NCBI GenBank assembly: GCA_027574665.1 | Contig: CM050656.1 | Location: forward strand, 2,293,001-2,357,000 | Length of the DNA: 64,000 nt | Direction: 5' to 3' | DNA from: Rhynochetos jubatus | Lineage: Eukaryota > Chordata > Aves > Eurypygiformes > Rhynochetidae | Shown here: positions 21,891 through 33,552 of the stretch, in pieces | Numbering within the stretch: the stretch's first letter is position 1 | Layout of the letters: each line of letters starts with the position of its first letter | Notes under the pieces: model-generated | Told to the model about the DNA's origin: nothing | Database searches by the model: none | Seen by the model: only the letters and a program-made list of their open reading frames with translations | Made by a program: the position numbers and the translations under genes

Positions 21891-24800
21891 TACGGTGATG
21901 AGACGATGAAGCAGAAAGCAGGTGTAAGTGGTGTCCATGCATTACACGCTGATACTCTGCATCTCAGCTGTAACCAGCACTGTTCTTCGTTGCGATCGTT
22001 TCGGTTGGGTGTATGTCAAATACACGATTTTCAGCAGCAAGTGAAGGGGTGAATCTTGGTAAAAACTAGTCCAGAAAGTTGATTCACTTCCATACAAATC
22101 CATTCAGGTAGGCTTCCTGGGGTTTCCTCCATCCAAGGTGTTTCATGGAGCCCTGGCAGCCCCGTGCGTGGGGAATCCCTGGGCTACGGGATAGTATGTC
22201 CCCTCTCTCGCTTCCACGGTAACTTTGGGAGGCAAAGCGCAGTACATCCTGAAAGTTTTAACTTACACATAAAAAGCAAGATGAGTAATACATTCCTCCT
22301 AGTACATATGAAGCTAAATTTTATATAACAATTACCATCTAATGTAAGAATATGTAATTATTTAGGGGATCTTTCAAAATTAAAAATGCTATCAAAGAGA
22401 TCTTTATTCAGGTGGTAACTGATACCTTCTTGGAAAAATACAGAAAAACCTCATCCACTTTAGTCATTTCTGTTATTTTAATTTCTTGGTGTTCTTTGTG
22501 AGAAGGCTGGTTTCAGAGAAGCTTTACAATTTAATTTGCTGACTCCCACACGCGGCACAATGCTATTGCCTCACAAATGCAGCAGGTTAATGTCTAACCT
22601 GGAGCAAATCAGACTGTAATAAAAAAAATGAAGGGCTTGGTTTGGCTGGAAACCTAATGCTGTTATCTGAGTTGCCAGTGAGGGTACCAGGATGTCCTCC
22701 ACTGTCTTTTGACTTTTGTATCACATTTGCCTCTAATGCAGGGACAGGAATAAATTTCCTATGTCGGTTCCTAGAAATTAATATATTTTTTAAAGCCTTC
22801 TTTCTGCCACCTGGGCTGCAGTCTATGTGAAAATAACTTCTGTAGCTCATGGCAACAGCATTTTAATGGTTCCTAGGCTGTAGTTTGCCCAACAACCTTT
22901 AATTCTGGGTTGACGTTGTGTTTGGCTGATGGCAACTCTTCCTCTCAATTAGCACGTGTGGCAGTCGGGGCGCTGAGAGTGACTCAGTGTTCTTTGCACA
23001 TCCTTCAGTGACCTAATGCTGGAGCTGCACCATGTCCTCTTCTCTCAAGGCAGGTAGTTTTCCTTCTTGCATTAGCCACGAGCAACGAGCGTTAGCCGGA
23101 ATCCCATCCTAGCGAAGACGCCTTGCTGATGCGGTCTTGGTCGGCAGCAGAAGCCGAAGAGAGCGCTTGAGTCATTCCGTTCTTTTGCAGAGACAGTCCA
23201 AACGGGCCCACACACCAACGCTGCATTTTCCAGCTCCCTATAACAAACTTAAAACGTGCTGTAAAGGGCAGAGGCTGCATCTGTGTTGCTCCAGGAAGAA
23301 AGAAGACGACCGCAGCGATGCGTCCTCCCTGCAGTTGCAGAGCACTTGTCCACCTAACGTCTGGTCGATCCTGGGGTTGGTCACCGCACGGAAGAGCTTA
23401 ACTCTCGCGCTGTGACACCTCTTGCCATGGGAGCTGGTAGGAGAATCAAAGTGTAATGGTCCTGAGTGCGATTGCACTATGGATGTCTGTACTGCAGAGG
23501 GAGGCAAACTGCTCCTCTTCGCTCCCCCGCAGCGTTAGCTTCCTTCCAGTCCAGGCCTCAGTAATCTCGGGTTCTCTAGAAGGCCAGCTTCGTGGATGCT
23601 TACATCCAGAACTGCCATCCTGGGCCTTGCCGTGCTTCCACATTGCCCAGTCCTGCTGGATTTGCTGTTAATGTGAGATTTTGGAAACCATCTCAACGGA
23701 AAAAGGCACGCCTCCTGTTACGCACGGTTTAAAAATGCAGTACAAGGAAGGAGAGGTTTTTAGCATAAGCATTATCATGTATTCGGGGGAGGTGAAAAGC
23801 TTGAATACATTTAATTCTTGTTTTTAAAAATTTGCAGTCAAGCGGAAAAATAAAATCCTGGAGGGTGTTTTAAGTGACTGCTGTCAACTGCTGCTGTGTA
23901 CAAAAATGAGCCTGCTTTACCTGGAGTCACTGCCACGGCCCAAGGGGAAGCTCTGCCAAGTGCCCAAGTCCCGTGGTGAGAATTTCCTGCAAGCTCAGCC
24001 CTAGATCACACCAGGGACTTCTCTGCTTCCTCTCTCCTTAGGTCTGATTTTTCCTTTAGAGCAAGTAAAGGTCAGTAGAAGTACCGTTTCTTAAGTGTTT
24101 CATCCCCGGTACCTTACGGATTACGTTTCAGCCGTACTGAGCTGCGTTTAGCGTTAAGCTGCGGAAGGAGATGTTTCTTTCTTGTCTTCATGCTTTGTTT
24201 TAATTCAAGTGCGGGTATCTGAATGTTGTGCTTAGTGAGCTTTAGACTAGCACAAAGGTTCATGACCGCATCTCGATTGTACCGAGAGCCGTGGTTTTAT
24301 CCGCACTGCGCAACGCGGTGCCGTGGACAGGACAGCGGTCTCGTGGAGAAGTGATTTCAGCATCTACGTACAAAAATGAAAGCGCGTTCTGCCATCTCTT
24401 CTGGAAGCTCCTTGAGGTGCTGTTGAGGCTGGAGCCCTCCTTTTGGCAGCCGAGTTTCTTGTGGGTTTATCACTGTAGTGTGAACCCCAGTACACACCAG
24501 CTGCTTACTGTGTTTTGCTTTTGCCTAGAATAAGGTGAAAACAGGCAACAACTCTGAAGGATTTCTAAAAAAAAACCCAACCAAACCAATCCCAAACCCC
24601 CCAAATCAGATCTCACTGGGGTCTCCTGGGTAAATCCAGCCGCTGCTGCTGCTGAACAGTGTATTTTTATCCCGGATCCGTCCTCACAGGTAGCTGCGTG
24701 GGTAGGCACTGTGATGTGGGTTTTATGGCTTCCTGGTGGAATCCCACCAGATCTCACAAGCTGCTTCCCGGCAGCAAATTCCCCATTCTGCGGGCTCCGT

Positions 24801-27800
24801 TTAGGCATTTCGGGAGATCTTTTGAGCGCGTTTTGTTTACCAAGTATACTAGAGTGCCCACGCAGATGTCACCGTGGGTTTCTCGGTGAACCTGTATTTA
24901 AAATGTTTACACTTGGCTGATGGGGTGCAAGTGGCTCATTTTCAGCCATTGGTTCTACTCATTAAGATGAGACCCTCTACTTTTTTAAAATTTCGGAGGC
25001 AGTAAACAAAGGTGCAAAGATTTTATGGAATGGTTTTTGTAGGATGGCTTTAACTGCCCTCTCTGCTCGCTGGACACACAAGCCGGTCATCGTGCTGCTG
25101 CCTGGCGCTATCGAATGTACCCAAGGTGGCGCTGGACGGTAATGATGAATGATTATGAATCTATTTCAAATTGCATTAATTAATAGAATGAAATTTCATT
25201 TGCAAGGCGGTGTTTGAGCTCAGCCGCAGGCTGGATTTCCTCGGCAAGCCTCCTCTTCTAACGCAGCGCCCACCGTCAGCGTACTCCTCTTTGTGGGCTT
25301 TGTGGTAATTTCAAACACCTTTTGGCAAGCGGATGAAGCGCTCAGAGGTGTGTCTCAAACCGGGGGCATTCACCTGGATATTGCTGGAAGCTTTTTCTCT
25401 CTCTCAAAGATTTACCGGTTTCTGGTGCATCTGCAGAACTGCATCTCCCCTCCACATCGCCTGTATCCCAGCAGTTTTTGCTCACTGCTGCTTCTCCTCC
25501 TGCCGAGGGTTTAATGGTTTGTCGTTCCTCGGATCTGAACCTTCCTTCTTGGAAAATGGGCTGGTGTTTCTCCCATCACTTGGGAGGTAAAGATTTTCCA
25601 ACTGCTTCTCCCGAGCGCTGCTGGGGTTCCCTTTAGAGGTACGTCCCTTACTTCTGCCATGCTCTACCCAACAGCTTCCTTTGGTTTATCTCTGTTGAAG
25701 ACCAGACCCGTTTCTTTTTTGCCAAAGCATGCTAGTAGTTACTGCTTAACATTATTAGCACTACTAGTATCTTTAAAATTAAAACTTCTAAGGACATGGA
25801 TCGTTCCTTTTTTCAAAGAGCAGTTTAGTATACACATAGCAGTGTGATTTCTTCTTGACCTGGGGATGCCTAAGCACCAGTCCGGCCTTCCGATCCTCAG
25901 CGGTGCCGTCTACTGCTGTGTTTTTGTTACAGTACAGAGATGAAAAATATATGGTTATGCAGAGAAAATCCTTCTTTTGTAAAATCCCATAGTGTTCTGA
26001 CCTCCGAATTTACTGATTAGGCATCAAATACAGCAGTCAAAGCCAGAAGAAATTGTTTCAGAGGTCTGGAAGCTTTAATTTGATTCCCGTTTGGATTGGC
26101 TCAGTGTACTGAATCCTTGCTCAAGTCAAGTCCGCTCTTTCTTCTTATATGATCTGTGTATGCTCATGAAAAATAAATATGAACAGTAAAGGAGCTCTGA
26201 ATCTTTGCAGGTATCTTGCTCAGAATAATAATGCAGTGCCGTGGATTCAAGAGCAGCAGGGACATTTGGGAAAGTTTAAGGATGTTGACGCATGTTACAT
26301 TAATAATATGCAGGAGGATGCTGGGAATCACTGTTCATTTCCACCACAGTAGGATGCATTTATGGTTTTCCAGAAAATCCCAGGATTACCGCTTTTCACT
26401 ATGCACTGACGTAGTGTATAGTGAAAGTTCTTTATTTCATAACTCTCATTAGGTGCCGATTTGCAACGTATTTTGTTACTATAAGGAAAACTAGTCAACA
26501 CTTTTTCCCCCCAGCATCAGTATTTGTGTGTTTGTGCTGTACGGATTTAAAATAAAGATGTGGAAGGGCGAAGGAGGCAGCAGCCCAAACCTTTTTGTTG
26601 CGGTTGACGTCTGGTCAGCCTCTGGCGATCACGTTCATGAGTGCCTGCCAGGAGCAGATCGATCATACCCAGGACAGCTTCGGGCAGGTGCTTGTCTCAG
26701 AAAAAGCGATATTTAAAGGTCGGTCTTACGTGAATAGCTTGGCCATTGAACCCCATGGGAATTCAGGGGTTCTTTGGAATTCTCATTTTTAATTTGTGCT
26801 TGCGGTGCAGTAGGGCGTCGGTAGTGCAAGCTGTGCTCTGGGATGCTGCAGCTGGGTTGCTCCTCCACCCAACTCAAGCATCTGTATCGAGCTCAGCCGC
26901 TGTTGCTGGCTGCCAGACTCGACGGGGAGAGAAAAAGGCCAACTGTCTTCGTTTGCAAAAGGATTCTTTGCATGTCTGGGTATCATGAGTCTGATCTCTG
27001 GCCTCTTGCCAAGGCTAAACAGAGCTTGGCCAGGCTCAGGAAAGCCAGAGTCCTGTGAAGAAAGGCAGCGTAGCTTTGCGCCCTGCCAGCTTGAGGAGCA
27101 CTTCTTTTGGTGAGGCTAGCTCAAATGGATTTCCACCACTTCTTGTTCGACTCTTATAACTGAACTCATGTCTTACTTAGCTGTCATTAAACGGGGCTGC
27201 CGGAAGTTCTGGCTGTGTTTCTCCATAGCTATTCAGTGATTTTTATACGTGGCAGGCATTAGGATGGCTAATTTTCGTCCTGATAAACCAGTTCTATACC
27301 TTACGTCATCTCACATCGTTGTGCAGCTCCAGATGTTCTGTCTATGAAATCTGTGCTTGCATGTAACGTATAAAGGTTAATGTAAGTATGAAAGTGTTGT
27401 TTAGTTCTTACTTTAGCTCACATTTTTCAGTTGACATTAAATTAGTAGTTTGCATAGTACTTAGCCGTAATGGGAAAGAACTCTGCTTCATTACAAAGAG
27501 TAGAGCCTAATTTTAAAGAGTTACCTGTTTGCTGCTGCTGTCATTTTGATGCTTTCCTGGTATGTGATGTTCGTATTTTCATATTACTCATGTTTGAAAT
27601 AATGACTACTAATGCCAGTAAATTGTCACAAACAAAAATAGAAAAGGTGACAGCTTATTACTGCATTTGCTTGAGTAAAGATTTTCTTTTGAGGTTTAAC
27701 CTAAAATATCTTTTCATATTGTTAAAGTGTGGCTGTAGGAAATGGCCTTTCTCGTTTTCCAGGATTATCCGGGTTGGCTGTAGTGAGCTGATCCCTGTTC

Positions 27801-28375
27801 TGAAGCCTGCTATCACTGCGCTGGGGCTTGGGCAGGTTGAGCTCGGTGCCTGGGGGGGATGCACCGTGTGCGGGTGGTCCATCTTGCTGCCTCCAGCTCG
27901 CCATGGACCTCTGTCCCAAGAGACAGTCAGGGCATACTGGCCTGACCAGTGGGTCTCCAGCTCCAGGCCTGGGATTCCCTGCTAGGGAGCTGCATCCCTG
28001 TCCCAAGTGTGGATAGCTGCCAAATTCAATGGGGTTCGTGTGTTCCTTTTTCCTGCAAGGGCTGCCGGATTGGAGAAGCCTAATTTGAGGATCCCAACAG
28101 GTCGGGGTGGGAACTAGGTACAGTGATAAGACTGTGGAATCTTGGATGGATGCACAAATAGAATATTGGGCAACTGAATAACCTTACTGGTGAAAGAGAA
28201 ATGGCACATTGGCAGATTTGTGTGGATTGTTTTCTCGGGGTTGATTGTTCTGAATGCACATGCTTTTTTGGATCTGTCCTGAGTAATTTTCTCAATATTC
28301 CTATTACATATCAGTATTAAAGCACTACAGTTCAGCAGCATATTATTTATACCAAATTTTTAGCTTTGTGAAATC

Positions 28376-28405
28376 CATAATGAATTCATTATGAACTTCA
28401 TAATG
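28376..28405. repeat. Two overlapping perfect palindromes (AT-rich)
   Basis: CATAATGAATTCATTATG at 28376-28393 is an 18-base perfect palindrome. A second begins inside it: CATTATGAA (28387-28395), a C, then TTCATAATG (28397-28405). The region is thus three TCATAATG-like units in alternating orientation. Each unit contains a TAAT/ATTA core, the usual homeodomain contact. It could be a cooperative transcription-factor site or a cruciform-prone sequence; both are inferences. Confidence 0.8.
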
Positions 28406-29629
28406 AGATACCAGGCCAATTAGAGAAAACGGGGCTTTAAAATGATGAGCGGATGCATTGCATTGAAGGACCTATTTCATGTGCGAGGTGGTGGTTGGGC
28501 TTGTTGAGTGAAATTTTGGAAAGCAGAACTGGGGTTTCATTAACAAATTTTATCATTGCTTCAGCGTGCCCTACTTACGCTGATTGATGTGTCAGAGACA
28601 CCTAACCAGCGATGTTTAATTATTTGTTGGCAAAATAGGAGTTTACCCTAGCAGTTACCTTCCCAACGACTGCTGGTAGATCAGTCTCTAATTTTTCAGT
28701 CTTTCAGGGACAGATTTCCAGGTATTTTAACAAGATGTCATTGAAGTCAAAGGCAATTAGACGTACCGGCTTCCCTCAGATAAAGACAGAGTTAAAAAAC
28801 GGTGAGAATATAGCTGAAAGCACAGTAAGTTACTCTCTTCAGTTTTGAAAGCAGGGAGCGCGTGGAGGAGAAAATTCATAATGAAAAAGTCAAAATACAT
28901 ATTAAGCTGTTTTGTTTTTTTTTTTTTAAAACAAGCTGAATTATTCATGTGAAGCTGAAATCCCACCGAGGGGCTACTGTGAGATTAATAACCCGCTCAG
29001 CCTTGCTAATGTCACTCGAAGCCCCCTCGGTAGAATTACTGTCATGTACAATTAGACGAACATTAATCTCTGTGTTACTGTTTTCTTTAGCAGAAATGAC
29101 ATTTAACTTGTTTGTTTCTGATTCTATTAACTAGATACGATTTTCAGCTGATATCAGACTTAACACTTTTCAGTTGCTCTTCAGAAAAACCAAAAATAAT
29201 TCACTGGTCTAGAAACCATTTTGTCCAATTCTTCCATCTAAACACAGCAGTGCTGGAGGCTGATGGCTTCCAGATGTGCTTTCACAGGAGAAAAATCAGA
29301 TTCAGTCCAAGTTTCCGTTCTCAGAAGTTCAGGAACAAATACATCTTACACCTGAGACCGCTCACCACCGAAAAGGCTCTTGAGCGTCGTGAAGGCTCGT
29401 AGGTTTTCAGAGGTTCACATCTGAGATTTTTGATTCACCGCAGAAAAATTGGCCAGTGTCCTTGGTGACTTGGCAATATGACGCAAGAACAGGGGCAACT
29501 GTGGTTGTTTCACCTTCTTGACGCAGGCTGGTGGTGTTGCTCGTGCTCCAAATGAGGGATGGTTCTGTGGTCCGTATTGCCCCCCGCCACATTTATGCAT
29601 CCTGATGGCTTATTTGACCTACAACATGA

Positions 29630-29909
29630 CCTGTAGTGACAGGACAAGGGGTAACAGGTTTAAACTGAAAGAGGGAGAGTGAGATGGAACATCAGGAAGG
29701 AATTCTTCCCGGAGAGGGTGGGGAGGCCCTGGGACAGGTTGCCCAGAGAAGCTGTGGGTGCCCCATCCCTGGCAGTGTCCAAGGCCAGGCTGGATGAGGC
29801 TTGGAGCAACCTGGGCTAGTGGGGGGTGTCCCTGCTCATGGCAGGGGGTGGGACTGGGTGATCTTTGAGGTCCCTTCCCACCCAAACCGCCCTGTGCTTC
29901 TATGATTCT
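29630..29909 (+). mobile_element. CR1: CR1 retrotransposon 3' end
   Basis: A plus-strand CR1 tail of about 280 bases. It begins at CCTGTAGTGACAGGACAAGG and runs through the common 3' UTR to CTTCTATGATTCTTTG. The 3' octamer is intact and the 5' end is truncated at the same landmark as the left-edge copy. The minus-strand frame over it (29619-29885, 88 aa) is an artefact. Confidence 0.95.
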
Positions 29910-32797
29910 TTGTCATCCATGATGTTACGTCATCTGTTGCAGAACAGAATCGGATATGCCCTGGAGATGGGAGGAATGAAAAACATAAAGAAGCTCAGCT
30001 TCCCATCGTTCAAAACGAGATAGTTTTCACACCAGCTGTTTCCCGCTATATGTATTTTCTGTGACAACTGGGGCAATTTTCTGTCTCAGCAGGTAGATTG
30101 TCTCTTTGCAGTGTGTGGAGCTGTATACAGCCGTTGTTTAGGAGGAGCTGAAGAGACGGAGGCATGATATTAGGATCCGACGCTACTCTAAGTGGATCTT
30201 TTCTCTCGGAGCAGTAGGGGTTGAGCTGTACTTCCAATGAAGCATTTTTTAGGCAGACAGAGAAGTGTCATTTATCAGCCACGAATTGCCTCATTTAGGG
30301 GACTAGATCCATCTCGGAATTTTCTGCTGTTGTGTCAGTTGCTTTCAGAACAGAGAGACAATTTAATATCTAACCTGCTCTTTGGGGAAAAGCAGCAGTA
30401 TATTGCATACTGCAGCAGTAATTTGTGTTTCAGCTGCCCTGCCTCCCTGCGGGTGGAAGCTGGGGCTGGGGGTGTATGCACAACACCCGGCCGCTCACAC
30501 CTTGACATTTGAGAAGGTCATCACTTTTGAGTTAACCACGTCCTCTTGCTTCAAGCAGCGAGATCCCAACACACCGTGACAAGGGTATCGCAACGTGAAC
30601 GGGGCCGGAGGGTTCGCACGTGCCCGTTTATGATGATTGCAGACTGCGCGAGCTCTGCGTCGCTGTGTTGTCGTTCAGGGCTGGGTCTTTGCTGTGAGTC
30701 GTGAAAGCATCAGTGGGAGTTCTGCAGTGATACTCCTTCCTCCAGTTGCTGCGTGGGTAATAGGGGAGGACCGCAAAGGGGGCAGCTGGTAGGCTGCGTG
30801 TAGTCTCTGTTGAAGTCCTCCAGCCCTTTCTTTCGAAGGAAGACACAAAGCAGCCCTGACTGAAGCAGGGAGAGGATGTATTCTCCAATCAACTTAAACA
30901 GAAGGGCAAGCAGTACTTATCTTGCTGGTAGTCACTTCAGTCTGCAGGGTGGAACCCTGGCTCAGCCTGGCCCTGCCTGTTGCATTTGTAACGTCAGTGT
31001 GACACTGCAGCCTGGTCTTTAGTAGGCCAAGGCTCTGCAGAAGTGGGAAGATGACCCCCCAGCTCTCCCATCCGACAGATGAGCAGGTTCCTTTCAAGGC
31101 TGCCTGCGTTAACTTGTATATTATAGTAGTTTTAGTCATCTGAGACAGTTTCTGCCTTACAGGAGCAGTAGACTCTGTAACCCTTCCAAGTAGGCTACAG
31201 TAGGATCTTCCATAGGATGTTCATCATCTTCTTTTCCCCGTAATGAAGTTTTTCTGCCCCAAAGGCTGTTTATATGTTGTCCTAAATATAGGACAGAGCT
31301 AATTCCTGGTGAATAGAAATACCAGATTAACTGTTGGTAGTGGTAATACGCGGGGGCCGTCTGTGAAAACACACACCTCCCAGATTCAAAACCCAGCAGT
31401 CTTACTTTGCTGACTCAGCAGCAGTGTCTACATGCGTGTGTATTTATGTTTGATGACATGAAGTGAAATTTAACCTGAAGTCTCTTTCTCCTCTTGCCCT
31501 CCCTGTCTCCCATTGCTTAATAATCTGCTTTTGCCCCCAGTCCTTCCCCTGTACGTGACCCCACCGCAGGTTGTCCCCTCCAGTCTCTCTGCTTCTGGCT
31601 TTGTGTGCATCATTTCGGGGCATGTGTTCCAGTTGCAGGCCGTTAATTTCCTTTTAAAGTATGATTGGCACACGTAAGAAAATAGAGCGGTTTGGTACAG
31701 AGCTTTATATTTTCAAATGGTGATTCGAGATTCATCTCTGTATCGACTCTCCTCAGTCGCTGTGATTCTTCTTGGGGCAGTGCTGTGGTCATAAAGAGAT
31801 TAGAACTCTGTTTCAGCCAGAAACTTAAGCGCATGTTCAACATTAAGCGCAATAATCTTTATCCATAAAAGCGTTCCAATTCCCTTCCCTGTGGTTTACC
31901 TCTATTTGTTCAACTGATTCAACTCACGAGTGTCATGACGCTTCCTTTTATTGAAAATCGCTCTATTTATTGTGGAAAAAACCCTGCAGTGTGATGTTTA
32001 ATCAAAAAGACGGGATGGTCATAGCATAAATCTTTCTCATTTTAAAACATTTATACAAGGGAAAGGAAAATCTATCAGAAGCAAGTGAGAGAATCTCCAG
32101 AGAATGGCAAATACAAGTTATTTGTAGTAGTGCTGGAACTGTTTCACTCCCAGGTTCAGTTTTGCTGTGTGAAACATGAACTTACAATTTTGTAAATCTT
32201 GTTTTTAATGATCCATTTCCCCAAGTAGAAGAATTTAACAGAAATAATGCTTTGATATGTTATAATCTGTTTGGTGCATAGCAAAAATACCCTGTAATTT
32301 CTGTAAGTCTAAAAATTAACAATAGCGTTTGAGAACAATATAGAACTCTAGGTTTATGGGATAAATAATTCTACGATTTGTTGGAACATAAGAATTGAAC
32401 ACAATTCTTTTTCATGCATCTTTTCAGAAATTATTTATGTCAAACTCAATTGGCATCTTTTTAATTGAAATGATGCAGATATTTTCTACAGGAAAACCAC
32501 TGAGGAATCACAGGCAGAATAGAATCAGCCACGATGTTTTAAACTGGACTACCCAGCTCCTTTTAACTGAGTTCCTCAGGCCACGTTTATATTTCTAGCG
32601 AAAGAATCTACCTGCTTCCCCTGCCTACAGTGTTTTGGCTGTAGAACTATGTGCACCTTGTGGATGTGTTTGTTAAGCGCTGGGACTGCAGGTACAAATA
32701 CCAGCGTCTACCTTTGGTTCTGCTGGGGAAAGCAGTGAACACCCCGCACAGCTTACTCTGTGGGCCACTCTGTATTCTGACTCCTGGCCAGTTATAT
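29910..32797. other. Unique noncoding DNA
   Basis: About 2.9 kb with no recognised exon or repeat. Frames are at most 91 aa (30237-30512, plus). From about 31900 to 32600 the DNA is strongly AT-rich with frequent stops in all frames. Confidence 0.5.
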
Positions 32798-32867
32798 CAT
32801 GGAATAGAATCATTTAGGTTGGAAAAGACCTTTAAGATCATCGAGTCCAACCGTTAACCCAACATTT
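32798..32867 (-). mobile_element. CR1: CR1 fragment, left part of a copy split by an LTR
   Basis: The plus strand reads CATGGAATAGAATCATTTAGG and then CCGTTAACCCAACATTT, the reverse of a CR1 3' terminus of the same subtype as at 9825. The match stops at the LTR boundary (about 32868) and resumes after it at about 33375, so both pieces belong to one element. Confidence 0.9.
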
Positions 32868-32994
32868 TGTTGCGGTTTAAGACCAGTCGGCAACTGAGCA
32901 CCACACAGCCGCTCACTCCCTCCCACCACGGCGGGATGGAGGTGAGATTCAGGAGAATAAAAGTGAGAAAACTCTTGGGTTGAGATAAAGGCAG

Positions 32995-33000
32995 TTTAAT
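32995..33000 (-). terminator. LTR polyadenylation signal (ATTAAA)
   Basis: The plus strand shows TTTAAT, which is ATTAAA on the LTR sense strand. It lies about 185 bases downstream of the TATA box, a normal spacing for the R region of an LTR. It would end a retroviral transcript; here it is a relic in a solo LTR. Confidence 0.6.
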
Positions 33001-33180
33001 AGGTAAAAAGCTGTGCACGCAAGCAAAGCAAAGCAAGGAATTCATTCCCCACTTCCCATCGGCAGGCAGGTGTTCAGCCATCGCCAGGAAACCAGGGCTC
33101 CAGCATGTGTAACGAACGGGTGCTTGGGAAGGCAAACGCCATCACTCTAAATGTTCCCTTCCTTCTTCCTCCCCCCCAGC

Positions 33181-33186
33181 TTTATA
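33181..33186 (-). promoter_or_regulatory. LTR TATA box
   Basis: The sense (minus) strand reads GCATATAAAGCTGGGGG, a good TATA element followed by a purine-rich stretch, in the middle of the LTR at the expected U3 end. The motif is intact, so residual promoter activity in either host or element context is possible but untested. Confidence 0.6.
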
Positions 33187-33374
33187 TGCTGAGCATGGCA
33201 CCACATGGTCTGGAATATCCCTTTGGTCAGTTGGGGTCAGCTGTCCTGGCTGTGTCCCCTCCCAGCTCCTTGTGCCACCCCTGTGTTATCAACACTGTTT
33301 CCAGCACAGGTCCAAAGCATAACCCCACACCAGCTACACTGAAGAAATTTAACTATCCCAGCCCAAACCAGCCA

Positions 33375-33552
33375 TGCAGCCACTAAACCATGTCCATAAA
33401 CACCACATCTGCAGTCTTTTAAATCTCTCCCGGGATGGTGACTCCCCCCTCCCTGGGCAGCCCATTCCAATGCCTGACAGCCCTTTCCGGGAAGGCATTG
33501 TCCCTGATATCCCATCTAACCCTCCCCTGGCGCAACTTGAGGCCGTTTCTTT
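33375..33552 (-). mobile_element. CR1: CR1 fragment, right part of the LTR-split copy
   Basis: CR1 text resumes at GCAGCCACTAAACCATGTCC and runs through GGGATGGTGACTCCCCCCTC, CCAATGCCTGACAGCCC and TCCCATCTAACCCTCCCC to GAGGCCGTTTC. It lines up with 9910-10082. Its own 5' end is truncated near the same place as the 9825 copy. Confidence 0.9.

Larger units (their letters stand above)
21691..29629. other. Long unique noncoding stretch
   Basis: Nearly 8 kb with no recognised exon or transposon. The longest frame is 171 aa (27470-27985, plus), with no recognised domain. A 37-base purine tract lies at 21854-21890. AT-rich, palindrome-bearing blocks sit at 25130-25205 and 28365-28410, and a T13 run at 28915-28927. 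The area around 27750-28020 is GC-rich and stop-poor but matches no known family. Confidence 0.5.
32868..33374 (-). mobile_element. Solo LTR of an endogenous retrovirus inserted in CR1
   Basis: About 507 bases. On the plus strand it starts TGTTGCGGTTTAAGACC and ends CCCAGCCCAAACCAGCCA. The CR1 flanks on both sides are collinear, which dates this insertion after the CR1. I recognise the text, including the CCTTTGGTCAGTTGGGGTCA segment, as a widespread avian ERV LTR. The sense strand is minus: a TATA box at 33181-33186 precedes an ATTAAA signal at 32995-33000. No retroviral genes or second LTR follow, so this is a solo LTR. No clean target-site duplication can be assigned. A block appears missing near 33285 compared with the form I remember. 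The exact ERV class is not settled. Confidence 0.87.

Noticed and set aside
32868-33374. LTR as part of a full provirus
   Set aside because: CR1 flanks close directly on both sides. No second LTR, primer-binding site or retroviral gene text lies next to it.
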